Source: JADLEX01 sp964586775
Lineage (GTDB): Bacteria > Lernaellota > Lernaellaia > JACKCT01
NCBI GenBank assembly: GCA_964586775.1
Contig: CAZPJD010000036.1
Location: 1-14,022 of the forward strand
Length of the DNA: 14,022 nt
Direction of reading: 5' to 3'
Within the stretch, counting starts at the first letter, position 1. Every line of letters begins with the position of its first letter. The notes under the pieces are model-generated. The model searched no databases, was not told the DNA's origin, and saw nothing but the letters and a program-made list of their open reading frames with translations. This document shows positions 1 through 6,424 of this stretch, piece by piece. The translations under genes were made by a program, and so were the position numbers.

Positions 1-1031
1 GGGTCCTCCTTCACGAAAGACCCCACGATCCTGACCAGTCCATCCGTCTCGATCTGCGCGCCGGCCGCGTCGAGCGCCTCGGTCACGCCGTCGGTGTACA
101 TCAGCAGCCGTGCGCCGCCGGCAAAATCCAGCGAGCCCGTCTCGATCAGGATGTCTTCCATCATCCCCAGAAAATGCCCGCCGCCCTCGATCACGCGCAC
201 CGATTCGCCATCGTTGACCAGAATCGGCCGCGGATGGGCGCAGTTGGCGTATTCGAAGACGCCCCGCGAAAAATCGAAGATGCCGTACACGCCGGTGATG
301 TAGTGCCCCGCGTCGAAAACCTGGCAGAGCGCGCGGTTGAGCGAATCGACCAGCGCGCGCGGCGCGGGCTCGCGCGAGGCGAGCTCGCGGAAAATCGACT
401 TGACCATGAACGACATCATGCCGGCCTTGAGGCCGTGGCCCGTGACGTCACCGATGAACAGGGCGATGCGGTTTGCGTCGATGCGGTAAACGTCGAAGAA
501 GTCCCCGCCCACGAGCGAACACGGCCGGTAGAGATACTGGAAACGCAGGGGCAGGTACTGATCGGGGCTCGGCAACATGGAGGTCTGGAACCGCTCCGCC
601 GCCTGCAGCTCGGCGTTCAGCTCCTCCGTCCGCTGGCGCAAGGCGCGCATGGCCCGCGCGCTCTCGATGGCGTTCTTGACCTTCGTTGGCAGCAGCACCT
701 CCAGCGCGTCGCTGGAAAGCGGTTTGGAGAAATAGTCGTACGCGCCCATGTTGAGCGCCCGCTTGATCGAATCCATGTCCGACAGGGCGGAGTTGACGAT
801 GACCGGGATCTCGCGGATCTCGACCGGGGCGGAGTTCTTCCACTCCAGAAACCCGAAGCCGTCGAGCTCGGGCATCATCAGGTCGAGCAGGATGATGTCC
901 ACCCCGCCCTGCTGCGCGACCTTGATCGCCTCGTGGCCGTTGGTGGCGTGGATGAACTCGTAGCCCGCCTTCGACAGCGACCACTGCAACAGCTTGCGGT
1001 TGAGCACTTCGTCGTCAACGAGCAGGATCAT
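1..1031 (-). CDS. Response regulator with PP2C-type SpoIIE/RsbU serine phosphatase output domain (partial, 3' end off window)
   Basis: The minus strand reads open without a stop from an ATG at 1031 to the window edge, giving 343 residues. Residues 1-120 form a receiver domain: acidic pair D6/D7, phospho-acceptor D50 in IILLDLMMPELDG, S81 and K103 in the FSKP motif. A short helical linker (about 120-145) leads to a PP2C-like SpoIIE domain with FQTSMLPS, GGDFFD (D177), GDVTGHG (D195) and YTDGVTEA (D314), the expected metal-binding aspartates. Proteins of this design dephosphorylate serine or threonine on anti-sigma-factor antagonists or similar partners when the receiver is phosphorylated; no such partner is visible here. 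Only a short C-terminal piece should be missing. It is divergent from the HDOD gene, with 240 bases between. The start is the first ATG before the receiver fold, with a modest GGA eight bases upstream. Family assignment is secure; the target is unknown. Confidence 0.93.
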   Translation of the reverse strand, partial: MILLVDDEVLNRKLLQWSLSKAGYEFIHATNGHEAIKVAQQGGVDIILLDLMMPELDGFGFLEWKNSAPVEIREIPVIVNSALSDMDSIKRALNMGAYDYFSKPLSSDALEVLLPTKVKNAIESARAMRALRQRTEELNAELQAAERFQTSMLPSPDQYLPLRFQYLYRPCSLVGGDFFDVYRIDANRIALFIGDVTGHGLKAGMMSFMVKSIFRELASREPAPRALVDSLNRALCQVFDAGHYITGVYGIFDFSRGVFEYANCAHPRPILVNDGESVRVIEGGGHFLGMMEDILIETGSLDFAGGARLLMYTDGVTEALDAAGAQIETDGLVRIVGSFVKED

Positions 1032-1207
1032 GCCGTTCCATCGCGCCTTTGCGGGCCGCCGACGCGCCGGGCGCGCGGCTGACCGTATGTGAGCCGTTGT
1101 TCGCGGATCGGCACACCATTACGGCAAGCCCCGAGTCGCGTCAACAAACGACGGAACTGTCCCCAGGGTCGACCATACCGACCGTCCGCTTGCCGCCCCT
1201 CTGTCGA

Positions 1208-1235
1208 TGGACAAAGTCCGGGCTCGCCCTATACT
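1208..1235 (+). promoter_or_regulatory. Candidate sigma70-type promoter for the HDOD gene
   Basis: TGGACA (1208-1213) and TATACT (1230-1235) each match the -35 and -10 consensus at five of six positions, with a 16-base spacer. They lie 37 bases before the chosen ATG at 1272. A promoter here argues against the longer reading frame that begins at 1089, since transcription would start inside it. This rests on sequence match only. Confidence 0.5.
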
Positions 1236-1271
1236 GGCGCGCGTAGGGACTTTCTCGAAAAACGGTTCGGA

Positions 1272-2153
1272 ATGCACGCACCCGACGAAATTCTGGGCAT
1301 TTTGGGCAAGGTCAAGGACCTGCCATCGCTGCCGCAGGTGGTGAACCACGTGCTCGACGTGATGGACGACGCGCGTTCGAGCGTGAAGGACGTGGCGCAC
1401 GCCATGGAAGAGGACCCCGCGCTGACCGCCAAGGTGCTGCGTGTGGCGAACTCGGCCTACTACGCGCCGCGCTCGGAGATCACGTCGGTGTCCTACGCGA
1501 TCGCGCGGATGGGCCTCGGCGAGATACGCAACCTCATCATCACCACGGGTGTGGTGTCGAGCATGAAGGGACGCAAGCTCGGCAACCTGAACTACGAGGA
1601 CTACTGGAGGCACTGCCTGAGCGTGGCGATCGTCGCCCGGGTCGTGAACGACCACGCGTCGCTGGCGCCGAAGTACCTGAAAGCGACCGAGAATCCGTAT
1701 TTCGTGGCCGGCCTGCTGCACGACATCGGCATCCTGATCCTCGACCAGAATGTCTCGGCCGTTTACTCGGAAGTTCTCAATCACGCCGCGGAGACCGGGC
1801 GACCGCTCGCCGAGGTCGAGCAGGGCATTTTGGGATCGGACCATCAGGAGGTCGGCGGGTTCATCTGCAACAAGTGGCACCTGCCGCAGCTCGTCGGCCT
1901 GACAGCGCGATTCCATCATGCGCCCGAAAAGGCCGCGGTCGAGGACCAGGTCTTCGTCAGCGTTATTCACGTGGCCGACGCCGTGTGCGTGAAGAGCGGC
2001 GCGGGGCGGTTCCTGGGCCACGCGGCCGAGGTGATCCAACCCTTCGCGATGTCGGCGCTCGGGCTCGTCGAGGGCGATATCGACGCGATCGTGGCGAACG
2101 TCGATTCCGCGCTGGAAAAGTCCGACATGCTTCGGCTCGTGTTACAGGATTGA
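1272..2153 (+). CDS. HDOD domain signalling protein
   Basis: This 293-residue soluble protein consists almost entirely of one HDOD domain, an HD-superfamily variant found in bacterial signalling and regulatory proteins. Visible features are the early LPSLPQVV segment (17-24), the KVLRVANSAYY core (54-64), YWRHCL with H114, the VAGLLHDIGILIL motif with H150/D151, GSDHQEVGGFICNKWHLP near 188-205, ARFHHAPEK near 212-220 and VIHVADAV near 231-238. Several histidines and aspartates of an HD metal site are therefore kept, although most HDOD proteins have no shown phosphohydrolase activity. No receiver, PAS or GGDEF domain is attached. An in-frame ATG at 1089 would add 61 low-complexity, Arg/Pro-rich residues and overlap the candidate promoter, so the start at 1272 is preferred. 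It sits between a receiver-phosphatase gene and a histidine kinase gene, which suggests a role in that signalling group. Confidence 0.9.
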   Translation: MHAPDEILGILGKVKDLPSLPQVVNHVLDVMDDARSSVKDVAHAMEEDPALTAKVLRVANSAYYAPRSEITSVSYAIARMGLGEIRNLIITTGVVSSMKGRKLGNLNYEDYWRHCLSVAIVARVVNDHASLAPKYLKATENPYFVAGLLHDIGILILDQNVSAVYSEVLNHAAETGRPLAEVEQGILGSDHQEVGGFICNKWHLPQLVGLTARFHHAPEKAAVEDQVFVSVIHVADAVCVKSGAGRFLGHAAEVIQPFAMSALGLVEGDIDAIVANVDSALEKSDMLRLVLQD

Positions 2154-2160
2154 TTCGGCA

Positions 2161-2202
2161 GGTCGTTGGTCTTTGGTCGTTGGTCTTTGGTTGTTGGTCG
2201 TT
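2161..2202 (+). repeat. Short tandem repeat: six heptamers (GGTCKTT-like) or three 14-mers
   Basis: Units of 14 bases (GGTCGTTGGTCTTT) occur twice exactly (2161-2174, 2175-2188) and a third time with two changes (2189-2202). Each is made of two similar heptamers, GGTCGTT and GGTCTTT. The block starts seven bases after the HDOD stop codon, is T/G-rich unlike its surroundings, and has no reading frame of its own. No dyad symmetry is evident, so it does not look like a hairpin terminator. Its function is unknown. Confidence 0.85.
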
Positions 2203-2281
2203 GGACAGCGGACGTGAGTCCTGATTCTAACAAGGCGCGATGGCGTGAAATGGTCCGCCACCCAAGACCCGGCCGGTCCAC

Positions 2282-4117
2282 ATGAGTCATGACCGCCCCA
2301 CATTTTTCGATGATCCCTTGCTGGACGAACGTCTGGCGTTCTGGGCGGGAATCCTGATCCGCGAGACGGATTTCGCCCAAGCCGCGCAGATGGTGCTGCG
2401 CGACGCCGCCACGGTGTTCGGGCTCTCCTCGGTCGAATCGACGCAGGTCACAACGACGGACGACGGCGCGCTGGTCGGCGTCCCGGTCTGGAACTGGTGC
2501 GTGCGCGGGGATTTCGTCGATCACGCCGTCGATATCGACAACCCGATCGACGAGGCCGCCGCCAAGTCGATTCCCGAGGAGATTGCCGTTTTCGCACGAC
2601 GCGGCGATCCGTTCGTTCCCGCGACTGGAGCCGGAGAAGATCATCGTGAGGTCGTCGTCCCCGTGGCGCCGCACGGCGCGCTGGAACACCTGACGCGTTT
2701 TCGGCTCGCGGCGACCGCGCCGGATCTTTTGGTCGCGACGGAGGCGCTGCGTCGCCTCGGTCACTGGTTCTTCGACGCGTACACGCGCAGCGTCGAGATC
2801 CGCCGCTGGCAGGCGGTACGGGCGCTGGAACTCGAAATCTCGCGACGCAGTATTCTGAACAGTCTCAATCAGGCCATGGAGCATCGCGAGGGCTTGCGCA
2901 AGGCCAACGAACTGCTCGAACGGCAGAACCGGGAGCTCGTGGACGCGAACCGCATGGCGCAGGAGTCCAACCGTCTCAAGAGCGAGTTCCTGGCGACGAC
3001 GTCCCACGAACTGCGCACGCCGCTGAACGCGATTTTGGGCTTTCTGAGCTTCTACATCGCCAATCCCGAGGCGGGCGAGGCGGAGCGGTTGGAGTGCGTG
3101 CAAACGGCCCACGGAAGCGCGCAACAGCTTCTCGAAATCATCAACAAGGTGCTCGAAATCGCGAAAATCGAATCGGGACGCACGGCCGCCGCACCGATGG
3201 AGTTCCCCGTCGTGTACCTTTTTCAGGAGATCGACCGCGTTTTCGGGCCGAAGGTCGTCGCGAAGAATCTGGAGTGGCGGCTCGAAATGCCGGGAGACAT
3301 CGATCTGGCCGCGTACGCGAATCTGCCGAAACTGCGCGAAGCCGTGATGAACGTGCTCGACAACGCGCTCAAGTTCACGGCCCAGGGATTCGTCTCGCTT
3401 CGCGCAGAAGCCGAGTCGGCCGGATTCACGAAAATTGAAGTCGTGGACAGTGGCATCGGGTTTTCCGAGGACATGGCCCGGCGGCTTTTTACGCCGTTTT
3501 CGCAGGCCGACGCGGGTCTCGCACGCAAATACGGCGGCACCGGGCTCGGTCTCGCCATCGCAAAAAAACTCCTGGAACTCATGGGCGGCGCGATCGAGGT
3601 TTACTCCGATGGGCCCGGCCAGGGGGCGCGCGTGACGATCCGCGTTCCGAGCGGGCAGGCGACCGACGCGGCGTCGACCGTCGGCGCGACCGACCCCCCG
3701 GCGCCGGATGCAAGACGGATTCACGACGCCGACCGCGTTTTGGTATTGATGTGCGGACTTCCGGAGGCGCCGGCGGCCGAGCTCGCGAAACGCGCCGAGG
3801 ACGCCGAATTTGTGTTTGAGACCGCGCCCGATCCCGCCGCCGCCGCCGCGCGCATCGCCGCCGGAGGCGTGGATGCCATCGTCTGCTATTTGGGCGCGGA
3901 CGAGGATGCCGCGTGGTGCCGCGACGTGCCGGTGTCCCGCGGCATCCCGACGATCGTCGTCACCACGTTCGACGACCGGCAGATTCAGGATCACATGACG
4001 TGGCTGTCGAACCCCGCCGTATTGATCGTCGTGCAACTCGCGCGCGTCGAACGCGACCCCGGCCCGGTGCTGCGGGCGCTGGGCAAGCTGCGCCGCCGGA
4101 TGCTCGGCGGAAAGTGA
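2282..4117 (+). CDS. Soluble sensor histidine kinase with degenerate receiver-like C-terminus
   Basis: The 611-residue protein has no membrane segment. Residues 1-170 form an N-terminal sensor region that I do not recognise (possibly GAF-like). A helical, probably coiled-coil stretch (about 171-235) leads into HisKA with the phospho-acceptor H242 in SHELRTP. The HATPase domain shows the N box NVLDNALKF (357-365), G1 DSGIGF (389-394), F box FTPFSQAD (403-410) and G2 GGTGLGLAI (418-426), so the kinase core looks active. Residues about 484-611 have the alternating hydrophobic pattern of a receiver fold (RVLVLM, DAIVCYLG, PTIVVTT, VLIVVQLAR), but the acidic pair, phospho-acceptor Asp and conserved Lys are not evident. 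An upstream in-frame stop at 2246 and the absence of other start codons fix the start at 2282, although no clear ribosome site precedes it. A possible partner is the receiver-phosphatase encoded at 1-1031; this is inferred from proximity only. Confidence 0.92.
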   Translation: MSHDRPTFFDDPLLDERLAFWAGILIRETDFAQAAQMVLRDAATVFGLSSVESTQVTTTDDGALVGVPVWNWCVRGDFVDHAVDIDNPIDEAAAKSIPEEIAVFARRGDPFVPATGAGEDHREVVVPVAPHGALEHLTRFRLAATAPDLLVATEALRRLGHWFFDAYTRSVEIRRWQAVRALELEISRRSILNSLNQAMEHREGLRKANELLERQNRELVDANRMAQESNRLKSEFLATTSHELRTPLNAILGFLSFYIANPEAGEAERLECVQTAHGSAQQLLEIINKVLEIAKIESGRTAAAPMEFPVVYLFQEIDRVFGPKVVAKNLEWRLEMPGDIDLAAYANLPKLREAVMNVLDNALKFTAQGFVSLRAEAESAGFTKIEVVDSGIGFSEDMARRLFTPFSQADAGLARKYGGTGLGLAIAKKLLELMGGAIEVYSDGPGQGARVTIRVPSGQATDAASTVGATDPPAPDARRIHDADRVLVLMCGLPEAPAAELAKRAEDAEFVFETAPDPAAAAARIAAGGVDAIVCYLGADEDAAWCRDVPVSRGIPTIVVTTFDDRQIQDHMTWLSNPAVLIVVQLARVERDPGPVLRALGKLRRRMLGGK

Positions 4118-4130
4118 TCCGCTCCGCAAC

Positions 4131-5630
4131 TCAGCCCAAATTCGAGTGGATGTAGTCCGCGGTGCGCGCCGCGAGGGCCTGCGTGGTGATCTGCGGCGGC
4201 ACGCCGACCGACGTGGGAAACACCGACATGTCGGCGACGAAGAGCCCGCGCACCTCGTGAGATTCCCCGTAAGAATCCACCGCGCAGCGCGTGCGGTCCT
4301 CGCCCATCGGCACGGATGACTGCGGGTGGACCGCCGCGATGTTGACCTTGTGCGGCGCGAAATCGATCTCGTCGAAGAGCGCAAGATCCTTCTTCGATGT
4401 CACCGAAGCCGGCTGCGAAGTGGGCAGAAAAACCTCCCGCGCCCCCGACGCCAGATACGCCTCTGCGCAGCGTTTCGCGCCCTCGACCAGCTCACGCCGA
4501 TCGCGATCGTCGGGCCAATAGTCGATCGCCCACTTGCCGTTTCGGTCCACGCTGATGTGGCCGTTCGTTTCGTCGTGAATCATCGCGCTGCCCGCCGCGA
4601 TACGATTGTAGTCGCGCATGGCGCGCGTGAGCGCCGGTCCGATGCCGGGAACGAGCGTCGCCGTCATGCCCGGCGTGGCCGACTGCGCCATGATGAGGTA
4701 GCCGCCGTAGCCGTCCTGATAGAACCGGGCGAATTCGTCGCACACCCACGTCTGGGGCGTGCCGCGATACGCATCGATGAAGCCGTCGTAGAGCGCCCCC
4801 ACCGGGAGCGCAGGGTGAATGTGCAGCGTGCGCCCGGCGATGCCCTCGGCGATACCGTTGCGAAGCAGCAGCGCGGCGGAACCCACGCCGCCCGCGCTCA
4901 CCACCACGCGCCTCGCCGCGACGCGGATGCGTCCCGCCGGTTCACCGCGCTCATCGATCCTCGTGCCCTCGATGCCCGTCACCCCCGTCGCGCCGCGCAG
5001 GATCGTCTCTACGCGCACCCGGGGAATCACCCGCGCGCCGCGCGAGATCGCCTTGGGGATTGTGGTGATGAGCATGCTCTGCTTGCGGTTGTACGCGCAT
5101 CCGAGCGTGCAGTACCCGCATCCCACGCACTCGATGCGATTGTGCCGTGGGACGTGGCCCCTCCAGCCGAGCGCGTTGGTGCCGCGCCGGAGCGCGTCGT
5201 TGTTCGCGTTCACCATGTGCTCGGGGATCTGATTGACGCCGATGTTGCGCTCGACGCGATCGACGTAGGGACGCAAATCCGCGGGCGAGAGGTCGCGCAC
5301 GCCGAATTCCTTGGCCCACCGCGCGAGGATGGCGTCGGGCGGGCGATAGCACAGGCAGCCGTTGTGCACGGTCGAGCCGCCGACGCCGTGGCCCATCATG
5401 ACGATGACGGACAGGTCGCGATTCCCCGTCGCCCCCGCGCGCTGGAACAGGCGCGGCATGCACGTGTCCTCGCGCTGCGTGAAATCGGCCGGTTTGTGGT
5501 GCGCGCCCATTTCGAGCACGACCACGTCCACGCCGCGCTCGGCCAGCTCCTTGGCAACGGTCGCGCCGCCCGCGCCGGAACCGACGACGCACACGGTCGT
5601 GGAGATTTCGGTGTCGTCGGGCGGGGTCAT
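4131..5630 (-). CDS. FAD-dependent GMC-family oxidoreductase with four-cysteine motif
   Basis: This 499-residue protein belongs to the glucose-methanol-choline (GMC) family, in which FAD-bound enzymes oxidise alcohols, sugars or sterols. It has the N-terminal dinucleotide motif VVGSGAGGATVAKELA (15-30) with E40 ending strand two, the GHGVGGSTVHNG loop (80-91), a VVVSAGGVGSAALLL segment (242-256), the active-site HPQSSVPMG motif with H435, and the LFVADMSVFPTS C-terminal motif (463-474). C168, C171, C174 and C178 have CxxCxxCxxxC spacing, as in ferredoxins. The usual Asn/His of the terminal NP motif is Pro478. It has no signal peptide; the upstream Tat-signal subunit probably carries it out of the cytoplasm. 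Its ATG overlaps the upstream stop as ATGA, and GGAG lies ten bases upstream. A longer in-frame opening back to 5711 exists but would run inside the upstream gene. The substrate is unknown. Confidence 0.92.
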   Translation of the reverse strand: MTPPDDTEISTTVCVVGSGAGGATVAKELAERGVDVVVLEMGAHHKPADFTQREDTCMPRLFQRAGATGNRDLSVIVMMGHGVGGSTVHNGCLCYRPPDAILARWAKEFGVRDLSPADLRPYVDRVERNIGVNQIPEHMVNANNDALRRGTNALGWRGHVPRHNRIECVGCGYCTLGCAYNRKQSMLITTIPKAISRGARVIPRVRVETILRGATGVTGIEGTRIDERGEPAGRIRVAARRVVVSAGGVGSAALLLRNGIAEGIAGRTLHIHPALPVGALYDGFIDAYRGTPQTWVCDEFARFYQDGYGGYLIMAQSATPGMTATLVPGIGPALTRAMRDYNRIAAGSAMIHDETNGHISVDRNGKWAIDYWPDDRDRRELVEGAKRCAEAYLASGAREVFLPTSQPASVTSKKDLALFDEIDFAPHKVNIAAVHPQSSVPMGEDRTRCAVDSYGESHEVRGLFVADMSVFPTSVGVPPQITTQALAARTADYIHSNLG

Positions 5631-6217
5631 CGGGATTTTTCTCCGGAGGCTTCGACGTAATACGACAGCGGCGGCGGATCGAGCACGACGATCTCCGTCT
5701 GGTCGACCCACGGCCCGTCATACCCCACCGCGACCCACGCGCGATCCGCGGCGAAATACACCATGCACGCGGTCATCTTGAGCGCGGTGAACGCCTGCCG
5801 ACGCAACGTCAGCGAGCTGTGCGCCCAGGACGAAAGCGCCTCGGCACGCGCCTCGACGGACAGGTTCGTGAAACGCGATCGGTGCGTGAGCGCGGTCGAA
5901 TACTGGAGCAGCGAGAGCAGACGCAGGAACTGATCGCGATCGAACGGAGCCATCTGCCCCAGCAGGTTCTCGAAGTACGGGCGAAGGTCGAGTTCGCGAG
6001 CGGGAGGAAAGGCCGGATCGCCGCTGACGACGGCCTCGATCACCGACTCCAGAACGGCGAAGTCCGCGTCGTCCACGCGATGGGGATTCGCCACGCGCTC
6101 GGTCGGCGCGGGCGGCGTGATGGGCCCGACGTACACAGCCGTCGCCGCGCCCAGCAAGCCTTCCAGAAGCGTGCGCCGACCGAACCGAACGCCGTCGCGT
6201 TTTGTGTCGCGATTCAT
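5627..6217 (-). CDS. Tat-exported small subunit, gluconate 2-dehydrogenase subunit 3-like
   Basis: This 196-residue protein has a twin-arginine signal at its N-terminus: R14/R15 in GRRTLLEG, followed by a hydrophobic stretch (about 17-30). The mature part shows the pattern of the gluconate 2-dehydrogenase subunit 3 family: an AVLESVIEAVVSGD helix near 54-67, a central LLSLLQYST region, and near the C-terminus AVGYDGPW (163-170). In characterised members the small subunit partners a GMC flavoprotein and supplies the Tat signal under which the folded complex is exported. The four-base overlap with the downstream GMC gene fits that arrangement. No clear AxA cleavage site follows the hydrophobic stretch, so it may stay anchored. 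AGGGA (6220-6224) is well placed before the ATG. The cytochrome c subunit often found with this pair is not in the window. Confidence 0.85.
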   Translation of the reverse strand: MNRDTKRDGVRFGRRTLLEGLLGAATAVYVGPITPPAPTERVANPHRVDDADFAVLESVIEAVVSGDPAFPPARELDLRPYFENLLGQMAPFDRDQFLRLLSLLQYSTALTHRSRFTNLSVEARAEALSSWAHSSLTLRRQAFTALKMTACMVYFAADRAWVAVGYDGPWVDQTEIVVLDPPPLSYYVEASGEKSR

Positions 6218-6234
6218 GGTCCCTCGAAAACTTG

Positions 6235-6263
6235 ATTATCGGCCGGTTCGGCACCGGATTCCA
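6235..6263 (-). promoter_or_regulatory. Weak candidate promoter for the small subunit/GMC operon
   Basis: On the minus strand TGGAAT (6263-6258) and GATAAT (6240-6235) are 17 bases apart, matching the -35 and -10 consensus at three and five of six positions. The -10 lies 17 bases before the ATG at 6217, leaving a very short leader that still contains the AGGGA site. It is plausible but weakly supported. Confidence 0.3.
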
Positions 6264-6321
6264 GAGGGCTCATTCACATGCCGCGTCGCGAGGTTGCCAA
6301 TGAACGGAGGCTTTCGGGAAA

Positions 6322-6383
6322 GTGACGCCGATGTGACGCAAACCTTGGTTTTTTGTGACATTTTCATTAAGATTTCGCGACAT
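6322..6383. promoter_or_regulatory. Array of GTGACGC/GTGACAT-like heptamers in 11-base register (candidate PhoB/OmpR-type operator)
   Basis: GTGACGC occurs at 6322-6328 and 6333-6339, GTGACAT at 6355-6361 and GCGACAT at 6377-6383. Every start is a multiple of 11 from the first, so all face the same side of the helix; the two intermediate positions (6344, 6366) are degenerate. On the opposite strand these read GCGTCAC, ATGTCAC and ATGTCGC, and GCGTCAC-N4-GCGTCAC has the heptamer-plus-four layout of PHO boxes bound by PhoB-type regulators. The array lies 42-103 bases before the lipoprotein ATG and 105-166 bases before the divergent small-subunit ATG. Which gene it serves, and the regulator, are inferred. 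Confidence 0.45.
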
Positions 6384-6415
6384 TCACGCGGCGAATGCGT
6401 TTCGCATCCCGTTTC

Positions 6416-6419
6416 GGAG
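6416..6419 (+). promoter_or_regulatory. Ribosome binding site fixing the lipoprotein start
   Basis: GGAG lies five bases before the ATG at 6425. An in-frame ATG at 6395 has no comparable site and would place charged residues ahead of the signal peptide, so 6425 is the better start. Confidence 0.65.
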
Positions 6420-6424
6420 CGATC

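Noticed and set aside
1116..1144. Minus-strand TTGACG with TAATGG 17 bases away, upstream of the receiver-phosphatase gene
   Set aside because: The -35 is good, but the -10 matches the consensus at only two of six positions, so a promoter is not supported.
1089..1271. N-terminal extension of the HDOD protein from an ATG at 1089
   Set aside because: The 61 extra residues are Arg/Pro/Ser-rich with no domain, and a good promoter candidate lies within this stretch.
2264..2281. GC-rich near-palindrome before the soluble kinase start as an operator or hairpin
   Set aside because: Only the CCGGCCGG centre is symmetric; such short GC palindromes are common at this base composition.
1967..4384. An 805-codon open frame on the minus strand opposite the soluble kinase
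   Set aside because: It runs through the HDOD end, the heptamer repeat and the kinase gene with low-complexity translation, while the plus strand has complete kinase motifs.
4326..5660. A 444-codon open frame on the plus strand opposite the GMC gene
   Set aside because: The translation is Arg/Ala/His-rich without motifs; the minus strand encodes a full GMC enzyme.
6345..6373. TTGGTT-N17-TAAGAT upstream of the lipoprotein gene as a sigma70 promoter
   Set aside because: Matches are three and four of six; it may work with an activator at the phased repeats but cannot be called on its own.
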